Shown here one piece after another: positions 34,642 through 43,456 of a stretch of 64,000 nucleotides of DNA. A model generated the notes under the pieces. It saw nothing but the letters and a program-made list of their open reading frames with translations, was not told the DNA's origin and made no database searches. Every line of letters begins with the position of its first letter. Positions within the stretch are counted from its first letter, which is position 1. A program made the translations under genes and the position numbers. The stretch is from positions 43,564 through 107,563 of the forward strand of contig NZ_JAKFZS010000022.1 of the NCBI RefSeq assembly GCF_021654285.1, written 5' to 3'. The DNA is from Pseudoalteromonas luteoviolacea. Lineage in GTDB: Bacteria; Pseudomonadota; Gammaproteobacteria; Enterobacterales; Alteromonadaceae.

Positions 34642-35514
34642 TTAACGAACTGTGATCAGATAGTCTTCAACTTCGCCATACTGAATGCGTCGACATGCAT
34701 TATCAGAACCACCACCTGCATCAAGTGCAACACGCATCATGGTTACCCCGTCCGGGACATCTTTTGGCACATTAAATACAAACTGGAAAACACCATCTGA
34801 CGCAGATGAGTGCATCATTTCATTGGCATCAAACACGCCATTATGGTTCCAATCAACCCAAACGCGCAGTGCCACATAGGATGGATACTCAGGTATAATA
34901 CTGCCCGGTGTGACACTGACTTTCACCGCACGGTTCGCAGGGAAAGTCACTACTTTACCTGACACCATAGTGTGTTTATGTGAGCCTGAGGCATGCTCAA
35001 ACTCTTCCACTGTCACGCCTTCAATCCACTCCCATTCACTACCAAAGCTGGTATTTTCACAGTACTGGTGTTTCAAAACAGCGGTTTTTAGAGCAACGGG
35101 TTGATACTCAGGCGGCATTAAAGTACACGCTTGATTTTCACTTGTTCCTGCAGTCCATTCATATGGGTTGGTAAAGTCTTCATTCGCAAAAGTCACGTAC
35201 TGTGCTTGTCCAGCTGCGACTTTGGCTTGCGATAGCCATAGCTCTTTAAGCTGCTGTAACTTTTGTTCTTTTGGAATAATGTCTCTGGTATCAAACATCT
35301 GCTCCCACATCTCGACCAACAAGCCGTCATAGCATTTTTTCAGCCATGCATAGCGCCCTTGCGCCTGTGTGGTAGTGAGCATATCGCCCAGCTCGCTGTA
35401 TTTGGCATTTTGGATCAGCTCATCAGCCGGTGTCTGCGCAAAAGCAGCACCAGAAAGTAGTGATGAAGCAAGCGCGAGTGAAGAAACATATGTTCTCATA
35501 GTTAGCTTTTTCAT
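34642..35514 (-). CDS. Exported GEVED-domain protein
   Basis: 290 residues, start ATG 35514 with AAGGA ahead. Signal peptide about 1-26 (GAAFAQ). After a helical part with Trp- and Lys-rich segments, the C-terminal ~110 residues form a GEVED domain: VWVDWNHNGVFDANEM (possible calcium-binding loop), VMMRVALD-like strand, and the closing YGEVEDYLITVR. GEVED domains occur at the ends of secreted proteases and adhesins. It lies between the two stonustoxin-like genes, 10 and 11 bases from them, so it is very probably a subunit, chaperone or targeting partner of that system. Confidence 0.75.
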   Translation of the reverse strand: MKKLTMRTYVSSLALASSLLSGAAFAQTPADELIQNAKYSELGDMLTTTQAQGRYAWLKKCYDGLLVEMWEQMFDTRDIIPKEQKLQQLKELWLSQAKVAAGQAQYVTFANEDFTNPYEWTAGTSENQACTLMPPEYQPVALKTAVLKHQYCENTSFGSEWEWIEGVTVEEFEHASGSHKHTMVSGKVVTFPANRAVKVSVTPGSIIPEYPSYVALRVWVDWNHNGVFDANEMMHSSASDGVFQFVFNVPKDVPDGVTMMRVALDAGGGSDNACRRIQYGEVEDYLITVR

Positions 35515-35524
35515 AATGGTGTCC

Positions 35525-36772
35525 TTACTTTAATACGTCGCTGATCGCACTGTAATCACGGTAGTAGGCAAGGTTGCCAGACTCGTAATCGATGCAATAG
35601 TTGCCTTCAGGATTGCGCTCACAATAATCAACCATATCAGCAAACAAGTTGGCATTTGCACGACTTGAAGTTTCTATTTGCTGAAGTTGATTTAACTGCT
35701 CAGGTGAAAATTGTGCTGCATAATAACGCTGTAAATTTTTCGCTCGGCGATAAGTCAAACGCTCTTCTATCCAACGTGAAGTCAGCTCTTTAATCACTAA
35801 CTTAGTCAAATAGTTCACTGGAGTGTAACCTGCATCAGGGATCAATTGCTGTAAGCCTGCTCCTGAATCTAGGTACTTAGTGATATAGCTCTCAGTGATG
35901 TTGTAATCATCCAACGTATCAAACTGATTGATGTAATCTGTCTTCAAATAATTGACTGCAGCTTCAAATAAATTAAAACAAGGCTCTGGATTGAGCAAAG
36001 TACAGCGCATGATGCCATTGGGAATAATATTTAACAGACGGTTAGGATCGCCGCCACTTTGATAACCACTGATCGAAATTTTTACCGACTGACGCTTTTC
36101 TTCATCAATCTTTTGTAATTTACCATCGACTTTAACTGTACCTATCCAATCAACACTCAGATAGCCACCAATTTTTCGCTTATCTTCTTCATTGCGGTAT
36201 TCAATTTTCATATTGATAACCACATTTGAACCGTAAGCAAACCCTTGAACAAAGCCATCTCCTAAATTGGCAGCCTTATTGCCAGGATATGCTTGCGCCA
36301 ATTCTTTTGCTGCCTGTGTTGGTTGATACCCATCTTCACCTGTTGGCATCAAAATACGCGACTTGGGCTTCACTGATGAATACACGCTGTAGGTACCTGT
36401 GTATCTATCCGCACTGATATCTTTGGCATAGTTTGCCCCAGCATCAACACGCACAGCAGGAAACTTAAAGCCAGCATCTACTTTGCCATCAATCAGCTTC
36501 AGTGCTTGCTCATAACTCAAATCTACACCAACTCGAAAATCGATATTGGTATTACCCAAGTGTTCAACGGCTGTGCCCTGCACAGATTGAAGCCCTAATA
36601 AAACATCCCCTTTGCTTTGATAGGCGGTCCCAAGCGGTACTAAATCAATGCTCTTTGTCTCATTTGATAAAGCTTTTAATTCACTTAGTGTCTGTGGGGA
36701 ATCTGATACTTGAGCCGTGGCTGGAACTGCAGATAAAACCAGCGCAAGGCTAATGAAATTATGTTTTTTCAT
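35525..36772 (-). CDS. Exported stonustoxin-like MACPF/CDC-superfamily protein, small
   Basis: 415 residues, signal peptide about 1-20 (PATAQ). Aligned by eye with the 492-residue paralogue: LGTAYQSKGDVLLGLQSVQG at the start, VDAGFKFPAVRVDAGANYAK, the central FAYGSNVVINMKIEY, KIGGYLSVDWIGTVKVDGK, the GGDPNRLLNIIPN turn, then a PEPCF-containing helical region. It is shorter at the C-terminus by about 75 residues. Two related, unequal pore-forming subunits in one operon recall the two-subunit stonustoxin arrangement, though this parallel is inference. Followed 10 bases later by the GEVED gene. Confidence 0.7.
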   Translation of the reverse strand: MKKHNFISLALVLSAVPATAQVSDSPQTLSELKALSNETKSIDLVPLGTAYQSKGDVLLGLQSVQGTAVEHLGNTNIDFRVGVDLSYEQALKLIDGKVDAGFKFPAVRVDAGANYAKDISADRYTGTYSVYSSVKPKSRILMPTGEDGYQPTQAAKELAQAYPGNKAANLGDGFVQGFAYGSNVVINMKIEYRNEEDKRKIGGYLSVDWIGTVKVDGKLQKIDEEKRQSVKISISGYQSGGDPNRLLNIIPNGIMRCTLLNPEPCFNLFEAAVNYLKTDYINQFDTLDDYNITESYITKYLDSGAGLQQLIPDAGYTPVNYLTKLVIKELTSRWIEERLTYRRAKNLQRYYAAQFSPEQLNQLQQIETSSRANANLFADMVDYCERNPEGNYCIDYESGNLAYYRDYSAISDVLK

Positions 36773-36789
36773 TTGTTTTCACTCCGTGA

Positions 36790-36809
36790 AGAGGCCGAAG
36801 TCGACCTCT
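36790..36809 (-). other. Short intercistronic hairpin
   Basis: AGAGG (36790-36794) and CCTCT (36805-36809) pair, with further imperfect inner pairs, in the 50-base gap between the Hint-protein gene and the next toxin-like gene. No T-run. One of three hairpins found in gaps of this operon. Confidence 0.4.
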
Positions 36810-36822
36810 GCTAGTTTGTATC

Positions 36823-38862
36823 CTACTTATTGAGGCTATTTAGGTAATCTTTATGCCATGCTTCAGGAATGCGTTTAAGGATCTCTTGCTCTGTTTCAAC
36901 AACCTCTTCAAACTCATTGTCTGTTTGCATTGCTAAATCACCCACTTGCAGTCCATTTGCAAACATAGAGAAAGTTTCGCCAGGGTTATGATTAGGATCA
37001 TCAGCTGTTCTTGCCAACTTCAGGTTATAAACATGATCGTTGTACTTCTGCTCTTCAACATTCGTGATCAACTCAAGTCCAGATGCCGTGCGAATGCGGT
37101 CGCCCACTTGCACTTTATTTGCCCAAGAAGATACACCTGATTGCGTGACAACAGGGTGAGATTCAGTCAACAAGAGTTCTTTACCAGATTCAGTGATTAA
37201 CTTAATCATTGGCTGACTTTCAGAGCCGATAGAAACATCTTTGATTTCAAGAGGTAAATGAACGTTTGGCGCATATTGACTCGCACCCAACACAGTATCA
37301 CCAACACGCAACTGCTCAATTGGCAGCTCTTTACCATTGGCAAGTTTGATCATCGAGCCTTTTGCTAGACAACTAAATACCATTTGTAGCGGTGGATGCT
37401 CGATATCTTTCCAAGATTGATCATCTGGCATATCTGCACTACCAACGACATACGAGTATCTTCTTTTCAGTTTGCTGTTACCGCGCGTCTCTTCTGTTTC
37501 AATTGACAGATTCATGATCCAGTGTGCGTCTTCATAACGACCATAAAGTCGCGCATCGCCGAAAATACCTTTAGATCTAGGAATATTCCACGAAATACGA
37601 GTCATATCGAACGTTCTTGGACCTATTTTCTTAGTGAAGTACTTTAAGTTGATATGATCAGAAAATAGATGACTTGAGCCCTGATAACCGCCACCTAGTG
37701 CTGTCGCACCACCAAGTTCTTTGGTTTGAATAAAGATCTCTGTGCCATGATAAAGCTCTACCGGTCTCTCGCCTTTAGGGTCAATCGTATAAGATGGATT
37801 ACCATTGCCATCAAAAGTTACATTTTTTGTAGACCAATCAGGACGATAAATCTTGGTAACACGACCCATCACATCTCTAAACCCTGTAAAAGGTACTACC
37901 GCTTTGATTTGATCATTAGGCGTACCTGGATCGTAGTAAGCATCAATATCACAGTCATTATAACGACGGTTTAAGCACACTTTAATGCGGTTTTTCGTCG
38001 GATCAGTCTCATTGATTTCTTTAAGATCGACCGGGGCTGTTACGTCTTTTTCCAGTAGCTTTGCCCCAATTTTGCTGTAATCACTTGCAGGTAAGATATT
38101 CATTTCAGCATCAGAGCCATAACCACCAATAGACATTTCATCACCTTGGCCACTGACTGAAGTTCTCACATAACCTAAATCGGCAAGCAGTGTGTCTTTA
38201 GAGTACTCCGCAGACATTTGCTTTGTTTCCGCCACTTCTACACCGCTAGCATTAATGTAGGTCACAATTGCATAGGCATTTGCATAAATTTTTTCAGCTG
38301 CTATCAGCTTAGCGATTATATCGTTCACTCTGCCAACAGAAGTAATATCCATGCGTTTTTTTGTTTCGCCTTTATCGTCAAAGTACTCAATAAAACGCGG
38401 AATCGTAATGGGTTCACCATGTTCATTTACTAATGACAGATCTAAAAACGTATAAGTCGTTGGTGCCGTCTCACTGTTAATCGCTGAAATAATGACATAG
38501 TCGTTATTATTTGAATCTACAGCCGTTCTAAAACCCATGTCAGTGAAAAAAGAGCACACTTTTTCTGTTGTACACTCTGTATTCACAGGGTTCGCTAAGC
38601 CAGACACGGCAGCAATGCCCATTTCATTTTGCTGCGCATTCTTCAGCTGCGTAGCTTGCAGTATCTTAAATAAGTGCGGGCGGTTTTTTGCATTAATACC
38701 ATGCTGTGCCAAACGCTGGGATGCCTGATCATAAACACCCAAAGATACATCAGGTTGAACAAGTGTTTGAATGTTATGGTTTTCAACTGATACAGGTGCT
38801 GCATCAACAACAAATGATGCGCCTCCCAAAGCAGCAATCACTGCTAGGCTAACAAGTTTCAT
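36823..38862 (-). CDS. Exported protein with C-terminal Hint (hedgehog/intein) domain
   Basis: 679 residues, signal peptide about 1-21 (VVDAA). The first ~497 residues are unrecognised, mostly beta with acidic loops. At Cys498 a Hint domain begins: CLAKGSMIKLANGKELPIEQ, VGDTVLG, the block-B motif TESHP, and a closing VYNLKL plus FANGLQVGD. The usual terminal His-Asn of inteins is absent (GD instead), so full splicing is not expected; cleavage at Cys498, as in hedgehog or bacterial intein-like domains, remains possible. It lies between the M4 protease and the stonustoxin-like genes in one operon and could self-process to release the N-terminal part. Confidence 0.82.
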   Translation of the reverse strand: MKLVSLAVIAALGGASFVVDAAPVSVENHNIQTLVQPDVSLGVYDQASQRLAQHGINAKNRPHLFKILQATQLKNAQQNEMGIAAVSGLANPVNTECTTEKVCSFFTDMGFRTAVDSNNNDYVIISAINSETAPTTYTFLDLSLVNEHGEPITIPRFIEYFDDKGETKKRMDITSVGRVNDIIAKLIAAEKIYANAYAIVTYINASGVEVAETKQMSAEYSKDTLLADLGYVRTSVSGQGDEMSIGGYGSDAEMNILPASDYSKIGAKLLEKDVTAPVDLKEINETDPTKNRIKVCLNRRYNDCDIDAYYDPGTPNDQIKAVVPFTGFRDVMGRVTKIYRPDWSTKNVTFDGNGNPSYTIDPKGERPVELYHGTEIFIQTKELGGATALGGGYQGSSHLFSDHINLKYFTKKIGPRTFDMTRISWNIPRSKGIFGDARLYGRYEDAHWIMNLSIETEETRGNSKLKRRYSYVVGSADMPDDQSWKDIEHPPLQMVFSCLAKGSMIKLANGKELPIEQLRVGDTVLGASQYAPNVHLPLEIKDVSIGSESQPMIKLITESGKELLLTESHPVVTQSGVSSWANKVQVGDRIRTASGLELITNVEEQKYNDHVYNLKLARTADDPNHNPGETFSMFANGLQVGDLAMQTDNEFEEVVETEQEILKRIPEAWHKDYLNSLNK

Positions 38863-38898
38863 AAAGTTTCCTTTTTGATTGGTGATACTAGGTAGCTC

Positions 38899-38922
38899 GT
38901 AGGCAAAGGAACCTTTGCCTAC
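38899..38922 (-). other. Intercistronic hairpin
   Basis: GTAGGCAAAGG and CCTTTGCCTAC form an 11-bp perfect inverted repeat with only two bases between the arms, in the 81-base gap after the M4 protease gene. No T-run follows, so it probably marks an RNA processing or stability boundary within the operon. Confidence 0.7.
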
Positions 38923-38943
38923 ATGACTGCGAGCGGTTATTAA

Positions 38944-41900
38944 TTAATATTTCACTTTGATACGGAAATCATGTATTTCGCCATAATCGAACACGTTACA
39001 TGAGTCCAGCTTATAGTCGTGCTTGGGGTACTCTTCTAGTTTCGCACGTACGTAGAAGTTTCTTGACCTTGTCAGCCAAGAGACATAGGGTAGCGACAGG
39101 GATTTAGTCGCTTTAATACGGCAGTATTCTTGCCCAGACATGGAACGGCACTGACTGTTATCTAGCCAGTAATTAAAGTTAGGATCAGAGTCTAGGCTGG
39201 CTTCTGATTCTTCAAACTTACCATCTCTGTTTTCATCAAGCCAAACAGTCAAACGTACGCCGCGATCGCTGTTATCTAATAATCGTTCTGCGGTTGTGCG
39301 CGGGATCAAGTTGGTCGCTATTTCAACACTTAAATTCGAATTGCGCTTCGCTTCAAAGTTGGCAGCTATGAACTGACTGTATCCTTGTGAGTTATAACCT
39401 TGGGCATCATCCAAAGTAGCCAGCTCTGTCGAGTATCTAAATAACTTAATTTCATCGATATAAAACACACCAGCATTATCACTATGACTAATTTTTGCAG
39501 GGCATGTGTTTACTTCAGATAAAGTTATTTGCTGCACCTGAGTATCTGATTCACTACCATCAGCATAACGAACGTCCAAAGATAAGGTATAGGTGCCACC
39601 TTCTGTTGGGTATGTAATTGTACCTGGCTCTTTTGATGTACTGGTTTTGTTATCAAATCCAAAACTCCACAAATACTGAATTTGCTTATCCGAGTTTCCT
39701 TGAGATTTGTTGATGAACTTAACTCGATTATTATCCAAAATTTGGATATCAAAATCAGCAACCAGCGGCAGTGCTTTAGAATCTATATCTAGCATCACAT
39801 CCAGTACTTGCCCGTTGTCAACGACACCACATCCATCCCAAATATAATAGTCGTACTCACTGGTTGTGATTGCAACGCGCATAACACCGAGGCCAGCAGT
39901 GGCCTTTTGATTGATTTTAAACGATGTCGAGCTCCCAGTAATTTTTTGATTACGGATCACTTCCTCTTCACTTTCAATCAATCCATTTTTGTTGTAATCA
40001 AAAAATATTGAGATGAGCTTGCCGCTTAAATCCTTCGAGAAATTCATCGTATACTCGCGATCTTTTGCCAGTGCACGTGGTGCGTCAAATTGTGCGGTAT
40101 ATCCTGCCGGTAAATTATTGATAGTGTGCCCACCAAATGACATTGAAGTACTGTGCTGTATATTGGCATTCGTATACGGCGCACAAGTCTGTGCAGGACG
40201 AGTATAAAAATGATTAAACGCACTGCGTGACATCCCATCCCACGTTGTCACATCCAGTGAAAAGCGAATGAGCTGGTCTTCTGATAGGACTTTTTTACGC
40301 TTCAAAAATGGCGCAATCGCAGTATTATCGCTACGGCGCCAGACTTCTGCTTGACCATCGCCCCAGTTTACCTCAATGACGTCAATTGATTTGCTGTCTA
40401 AACGACTTAAATCATAGTTGGCGGTGTTATAATTCAACCAAGTATCCGCATCTAGCGTTGACAAGCCAATCCCTGTCGAAATACCTACCCCAGCCAAACT
40501 ATCGGAAATATTCGCACCAATAACTGCCGCAGTCTTGTTGCCAACACTCACATGATCAGCTTGATCTAAAAGACAAAAACCGAACTCATTCATCGACATC
40601 CCTGAGAATAAGCACTGGCTCACATTCGCGCGCAAAAATAACTGATAGGCTTGTTGAATTGTCCAGCCATGAGTTTTAACAAGCTCATAGAAAGCTTTTC
40701 TTAACACACCGCCATTATCATGGCCGGTTTTTGTGCTAGTAAAATCTTTCCAGTGATCGATGCTGCGCCCATCCCATGAAGGCAATTCAAAATAACGTGC
40801 CGGTGCATCTATTGCCATCACATCCCAGCCATACCACCACTTTCGGTTATTTGTATACTGGCCTGGCAATTCAAAAAATAAATCTGCGAATGGTTGAGAC
40901 TGAGTATATGCGCCGCTTGAAGTATGTTGGAAATAATCAAGCGCAGCGATGGCACTAATATCTGATAGCCCCTCATTGATTGCGCGGTCAATGTCATTAT
41001 TACCCAGATCAGCATTCCATTGTGTTATAGCATGAGCAGCTTCATGGGCAACAATACCCAGCCCTGTCAGAGAATAAAACTCATAGCCACCGTTTCCAGG
41101 GCCATAATTCGCGTAAGTGCCATCCCAAGACGCGTAATTTGAGCCCAAAATCGTATGCTTATTTACTTTTTGTAATAATGGTTTAATGCAATACCCATCT
41201 GCTGCGCAATCTTTCGTTTGCGCAGGAAAAAGCTGTTTGAGATTTTTATGGAAATACTGCATCACTAAGCCGCCGTTAAAATGCGCTTCGTTTGCAGCAC
41301 TGTAGCTGTAATAAGTGCTATAGGTAGAATCGATGTCTGCTTTATTAAAGTTTTCATTATTTTGCAAACAAGCATATGAAACAGGTTCGACTTCTGACAC
41401 TTTTGCGTCATAAGTCGTCACATAAGGATTATCTAAGACACAGTTATTTTGCTCTTTTCTGATGATGTAAGGGTAACCATTAAACTCCGCAAAAATTGCG
41501 TTGGGATCTAAATCTGAAAATAACAATTCCTGCCCGACCGGAGAGGAACTATCGAACTGATAACCCGTACAATTTTGCATGCTATTTGGGCTAGGGGAAT
41601 AACAGATTGCGCCTAGCTTATAACTACCGCCAATACCGCCGCCTGCTTGATAGCCATTGTCGACTAGAGAGCTGGGTTTAAACGCATATAAAGTATTATC
41701 TTGCTGAGATATGACGACAAGATTTTGTGCATTGAGTAACACTGTTTCACTGCGATCTTTAAACTGAGCTTCCACCTTGATAACAGGCAGTAACTGCTGA
41801 TCTTGCAGCTTAAAAGCTTTTTGGATCTCTAACTTCGTCGCCTTTCGCATCAAATCTAGTTGCCCAATAGCTTGCTGCAAAGCAACTTGCGTCATGTTGT

Positions 41901-42267
41901 GATAAAGGGAAATGGTTCCGGATACATCACCACGGATCAATTTACCCATCGTTTGGCGGATAGACCCATCAAGATTGCGTGCAATTACCAAGTTACTATC
42001 TAAAATCGGCAAATCTGCATAAAACGCTTGATAGTGTTCATAAACTGTCTTGGTACCCACTGTCTTGACAGAGCGATATTCAATGGTGGTTTCTTTTTGT
42101 TGCTGACTCGCAATATGCTCGACCTGACCTTGAGTTGATACAGCTTGTTCAATTTCATGCCAAAGATGCTGCTTATTATAGAGTGACGTTGACTCTACTG
42201 ACGCCAATGCACCACATACTGGTAACAAGACAGTCGATAAGCCAAGCAAAACACCTACACGTTTCAT
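38944..42267 (-). CDS. Secreted M4 metalloprotease with GEVED-PKD-GEVED tail
   Basis: 1107 residues. Signal peptide about 1-22. FTP-type propeptide (YEHYQAFYADLPILDSN). Zinc motif HEAAH at 408-412, third ligand in INEGLSDI, and the catalytic His in GHDNGGVLRKAFYEL. Then a GEVED-like domain with FFDYNKNGLIESEEE, a PKD domain (YLWSFGFDNKT), and a second GEVED-like domain ending FDYGEIHDFRIKV. First gene of the six-gene operon down to 32026, so it may activate the pore-forming proteins by proteolysis or act with them on host tissue. Long paralogue of the 860-residue protease at 29309. Confidence 0.9.
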   Translation of the reverse strand: MKRVGVLLGLSTVLLPVCGALASVESTSLYNKQHLWHEIEQAVSTQGQVEHIASQQQKETTIEYRSVKTVGTKTVYEHYQAFYADLPILDSNLVIARNLDGSIRQTMGKLIRGDVSGTISLYHNMTQVALQQAIGQLDLMRKATKLEIQKAFKLQDQQLLPVIKVEAQFKDRSETVLLNAQNLVVISQQDNTLYAFKPSSLVDNGYQAGGGIGGSYKLGAICYSPSPNSMQNCTGYQFDSSSPVGQELLFSDLDPNAIFAEFNGYPYIIRKEQNNCVLDNPYVTTYDAKVSEVEPVSYACLQNNENFNKADIDSTYSTYYSYSAANEAHFNGGLVMQYFHKNLKQLFPAQTKDCAADGYCIKPLLQKVNKHTILGSNYASWDGTYANYGPGNGGYEFYSLTGLGIVAHEAAHAITQWNADLGNNDIDRAINEGLSDISAIAALDYFQHTSSGAYTQSQPFADLFFELPGQYTNNRKWWYGWDVMAIDAPARYFELPSWDGRSIDHWKDFTSTKTGHDNGGVLRKAFYELVKTHGWTIQQAYQLFLRANVSQCLFSGMSMNEFGFCLLDQADHVSVGNKTAAVIGANISDSLAGVGISTGIGLSTLDADTWLNYNTANYDLSRLDSKSIDVIEVNWGDGQAEVWRRSDNTAIAPFLKRKKVLSEDQLIRFSLDVTTWDGMSRSAFNHFYTRPAQTCAPYTNANIQHSTSMSFGGHTINNLPAGYTAQFDAPRALAKDREYTMNFSKDLSGKLISIFFDYNKNGLIESEEEVIRNQKITGSSTSFKINQKATAGLGVMRVAITTSEYDYYIWDGCGVVDNGQVLDVMLDIDSKALPLVADFDIQILDNNRVKFINKSQGNSDKQIQYLWSFGFDNKTSTSKEPGTITYPTEGGTYTLSLDVRYADGSESDTQVQQITLSEVNTCPAKISHSDNAGVFYIDEIKLFRYSTELATLDDAQGYNSQGYSQFIAANFEAKRNSNLSVEIATNLIPRTTAERLLDNSDRGVRLTVWLDENRDGKFEESEASLDSDPNFNYWLDNSQCRSMSGQEYCRIKATKSLSLPYVSWLTRSRNFYVRAKLEEYPKHDYKLDSCNVFDYGEIHDFRIKVKY

Positions 42268-42733
42268 ACAATCTATCCTTTTAATTGTAGTGAGCAGAAT
42301 GTTAACTATGTAACATTATTCAAGTTGTTTTGATCATATTTTATACTACAGCTATTTACAATTGTATAGAGTAATTGCATCAAAAATTAGTAAAAACACA
42401 CAGACATTAAAAATTAATAAAAATAAAATTAACAATAAATATACTTTAATGGCTATTATTGGGTAAAAAATACAACAAAAATACGTACCCTATGAAGAAA
42501 CAATGATTAGACATTATAAACAATTAAAAAACTCAATATTGCAGCAATAAGGATTGTAAGAATAGGATCGGTATTAATCGTGAATGAAGTGTATTAGTTT
42601 AACTATCTGTCAAAATAGGTTGGTAACTTAAGAACCTAATTAGAGGTCAAATTAGCAATAAAGCATCGGCCCACTAATTTGTCATAAAACCATTGGGCAC
42701 ACTGCGATTATACCGTTGCTTTAAAGAATGGCA
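42268..42733. promoter_or_regulatory. AT-rich region upstream of toxin operon
   Basis: 466 bases without a gene between the operon start and the fabR stop codon. It contains an inverted repeat (AATGTTA / TAACATT, 42298-42317) about 30 bases before the protease start and a weaker TAGGTT/AACCTA pair around 42616-42638. The operon promoter must lie here; its exact position is not clear. Confidence 0.5.
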
Positions 42734-43345
42734 CTAGATACTGTTTTTTTGATAACCCGCAGCACCTTTTGCTATATACCTAAGTTGCCATATTAAACGC
42801 GCAGTCAACTCTGCTCGCTGCTGCTGGTCTTGATCAAGTGCTTCCGCACCAGAGCTAAATACTAAGGTCACCATGGCTTCTGCCTGCATGTAAGCATGAT
42901 GAGGGTCCACTTTGGTTTCTGACTCAAGATAATGAGCTAACTCTAAGATAAAATGTTTTATTTCTCTGGCGACAGCTGCACGAAATGCAGGGGAAGTACC
43001 GGAACGTTCTCTTAAGAGTAATCGAAATTGGTTACTTGACGTCTCAATAAATTCCATAAAAGTTTGCACAGAGGTATCAATTACACTGCCACCACTGGCA
43101 ATACGCCGCCTTGCTTGTCGCATTAATTGCCTTAAAGTGAGGCCAGCTTCATCCACCAGCGTCAAGCCCAACTCATTCATATCTTTGAAATGACGATAAA
43201 ACGAAGTTGGCGCAATCCCCGCTTCACGGGCCACTTCACGTAGACTCAAATTAGAAAAACTATGCTCAGCACTGAGCTGATTAAACGCTGCTTCTATCAG
43301 TGCTTGTCGAGTTTTTTGTTTTTGTTGTGCGCGCACACCTGACAT
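42734..43345 (-). CDS. fabR: TetR-family repressor of unsaturated fatty acid synthesis
   Basis: 203 residues, matching FabR along its length as I recall it: VRAQQKQKTRQALIEAAF, the helix-turn-helix LSLREVAREAGIAPTSFYRHF, RQLMRQARRRIASGGSVI, FRLLLRERSGTSPAFRAAVARE. FabR senses the unsaturated/saturated acyl balance and represses unsaturated fatty acid genes. It diverges from the desaturase gene, whose promoter carries a perfect palindromic operator, so the regulator and its target are side by side and the repressor may regulate itself. Confidence 0.95.
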   Translation of the reverse strand: MSGVRAQQKQKTRQALIEAAFNQLSAEHSFSNLSLREVAREAGIAPTSFYRHFKDMNELGLTLVDEAGLTLRQLMRQARRRIASGGSVIDTSVQTFMEFIETSSNQFRLLLRERSGTSPAFRAAVAREIKHFILELAHYLESETKVDPHHAYMQAEAMVTLVFSSGAEALDQDQQQRAELTARLIWQLRYIAKGAAGYQKNSI

Positions 43346-43396
43346 GAATGACCCCTAATTTATTTACCCCAATCTGCTAATTGCGCAGTCTAATAC

Positions 43397-43443
43397 TTGA
43401 CGGCGCAAGAATGAAATACTATTTTAGCGTACAAGTGTACGCT
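43397..43443 (+). promoter_or_regulatory. Desaturase promoter with FabR operator
   Basis: The palindrome AGCGTACAAGTGTACGCT (43426-43443) fits the FabR operator type known from enterobacterial fabA/fabB. Just upstream are TTGACG (43397-43402), 17 bases, and TATTTT (43420-43425), so the operator would cover the transcription start. The desaturase ATG is 13 bases after the palindrome. Confidence 0.8.
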
Positions 43444-43456
43444 GAGATTTTAAAAA

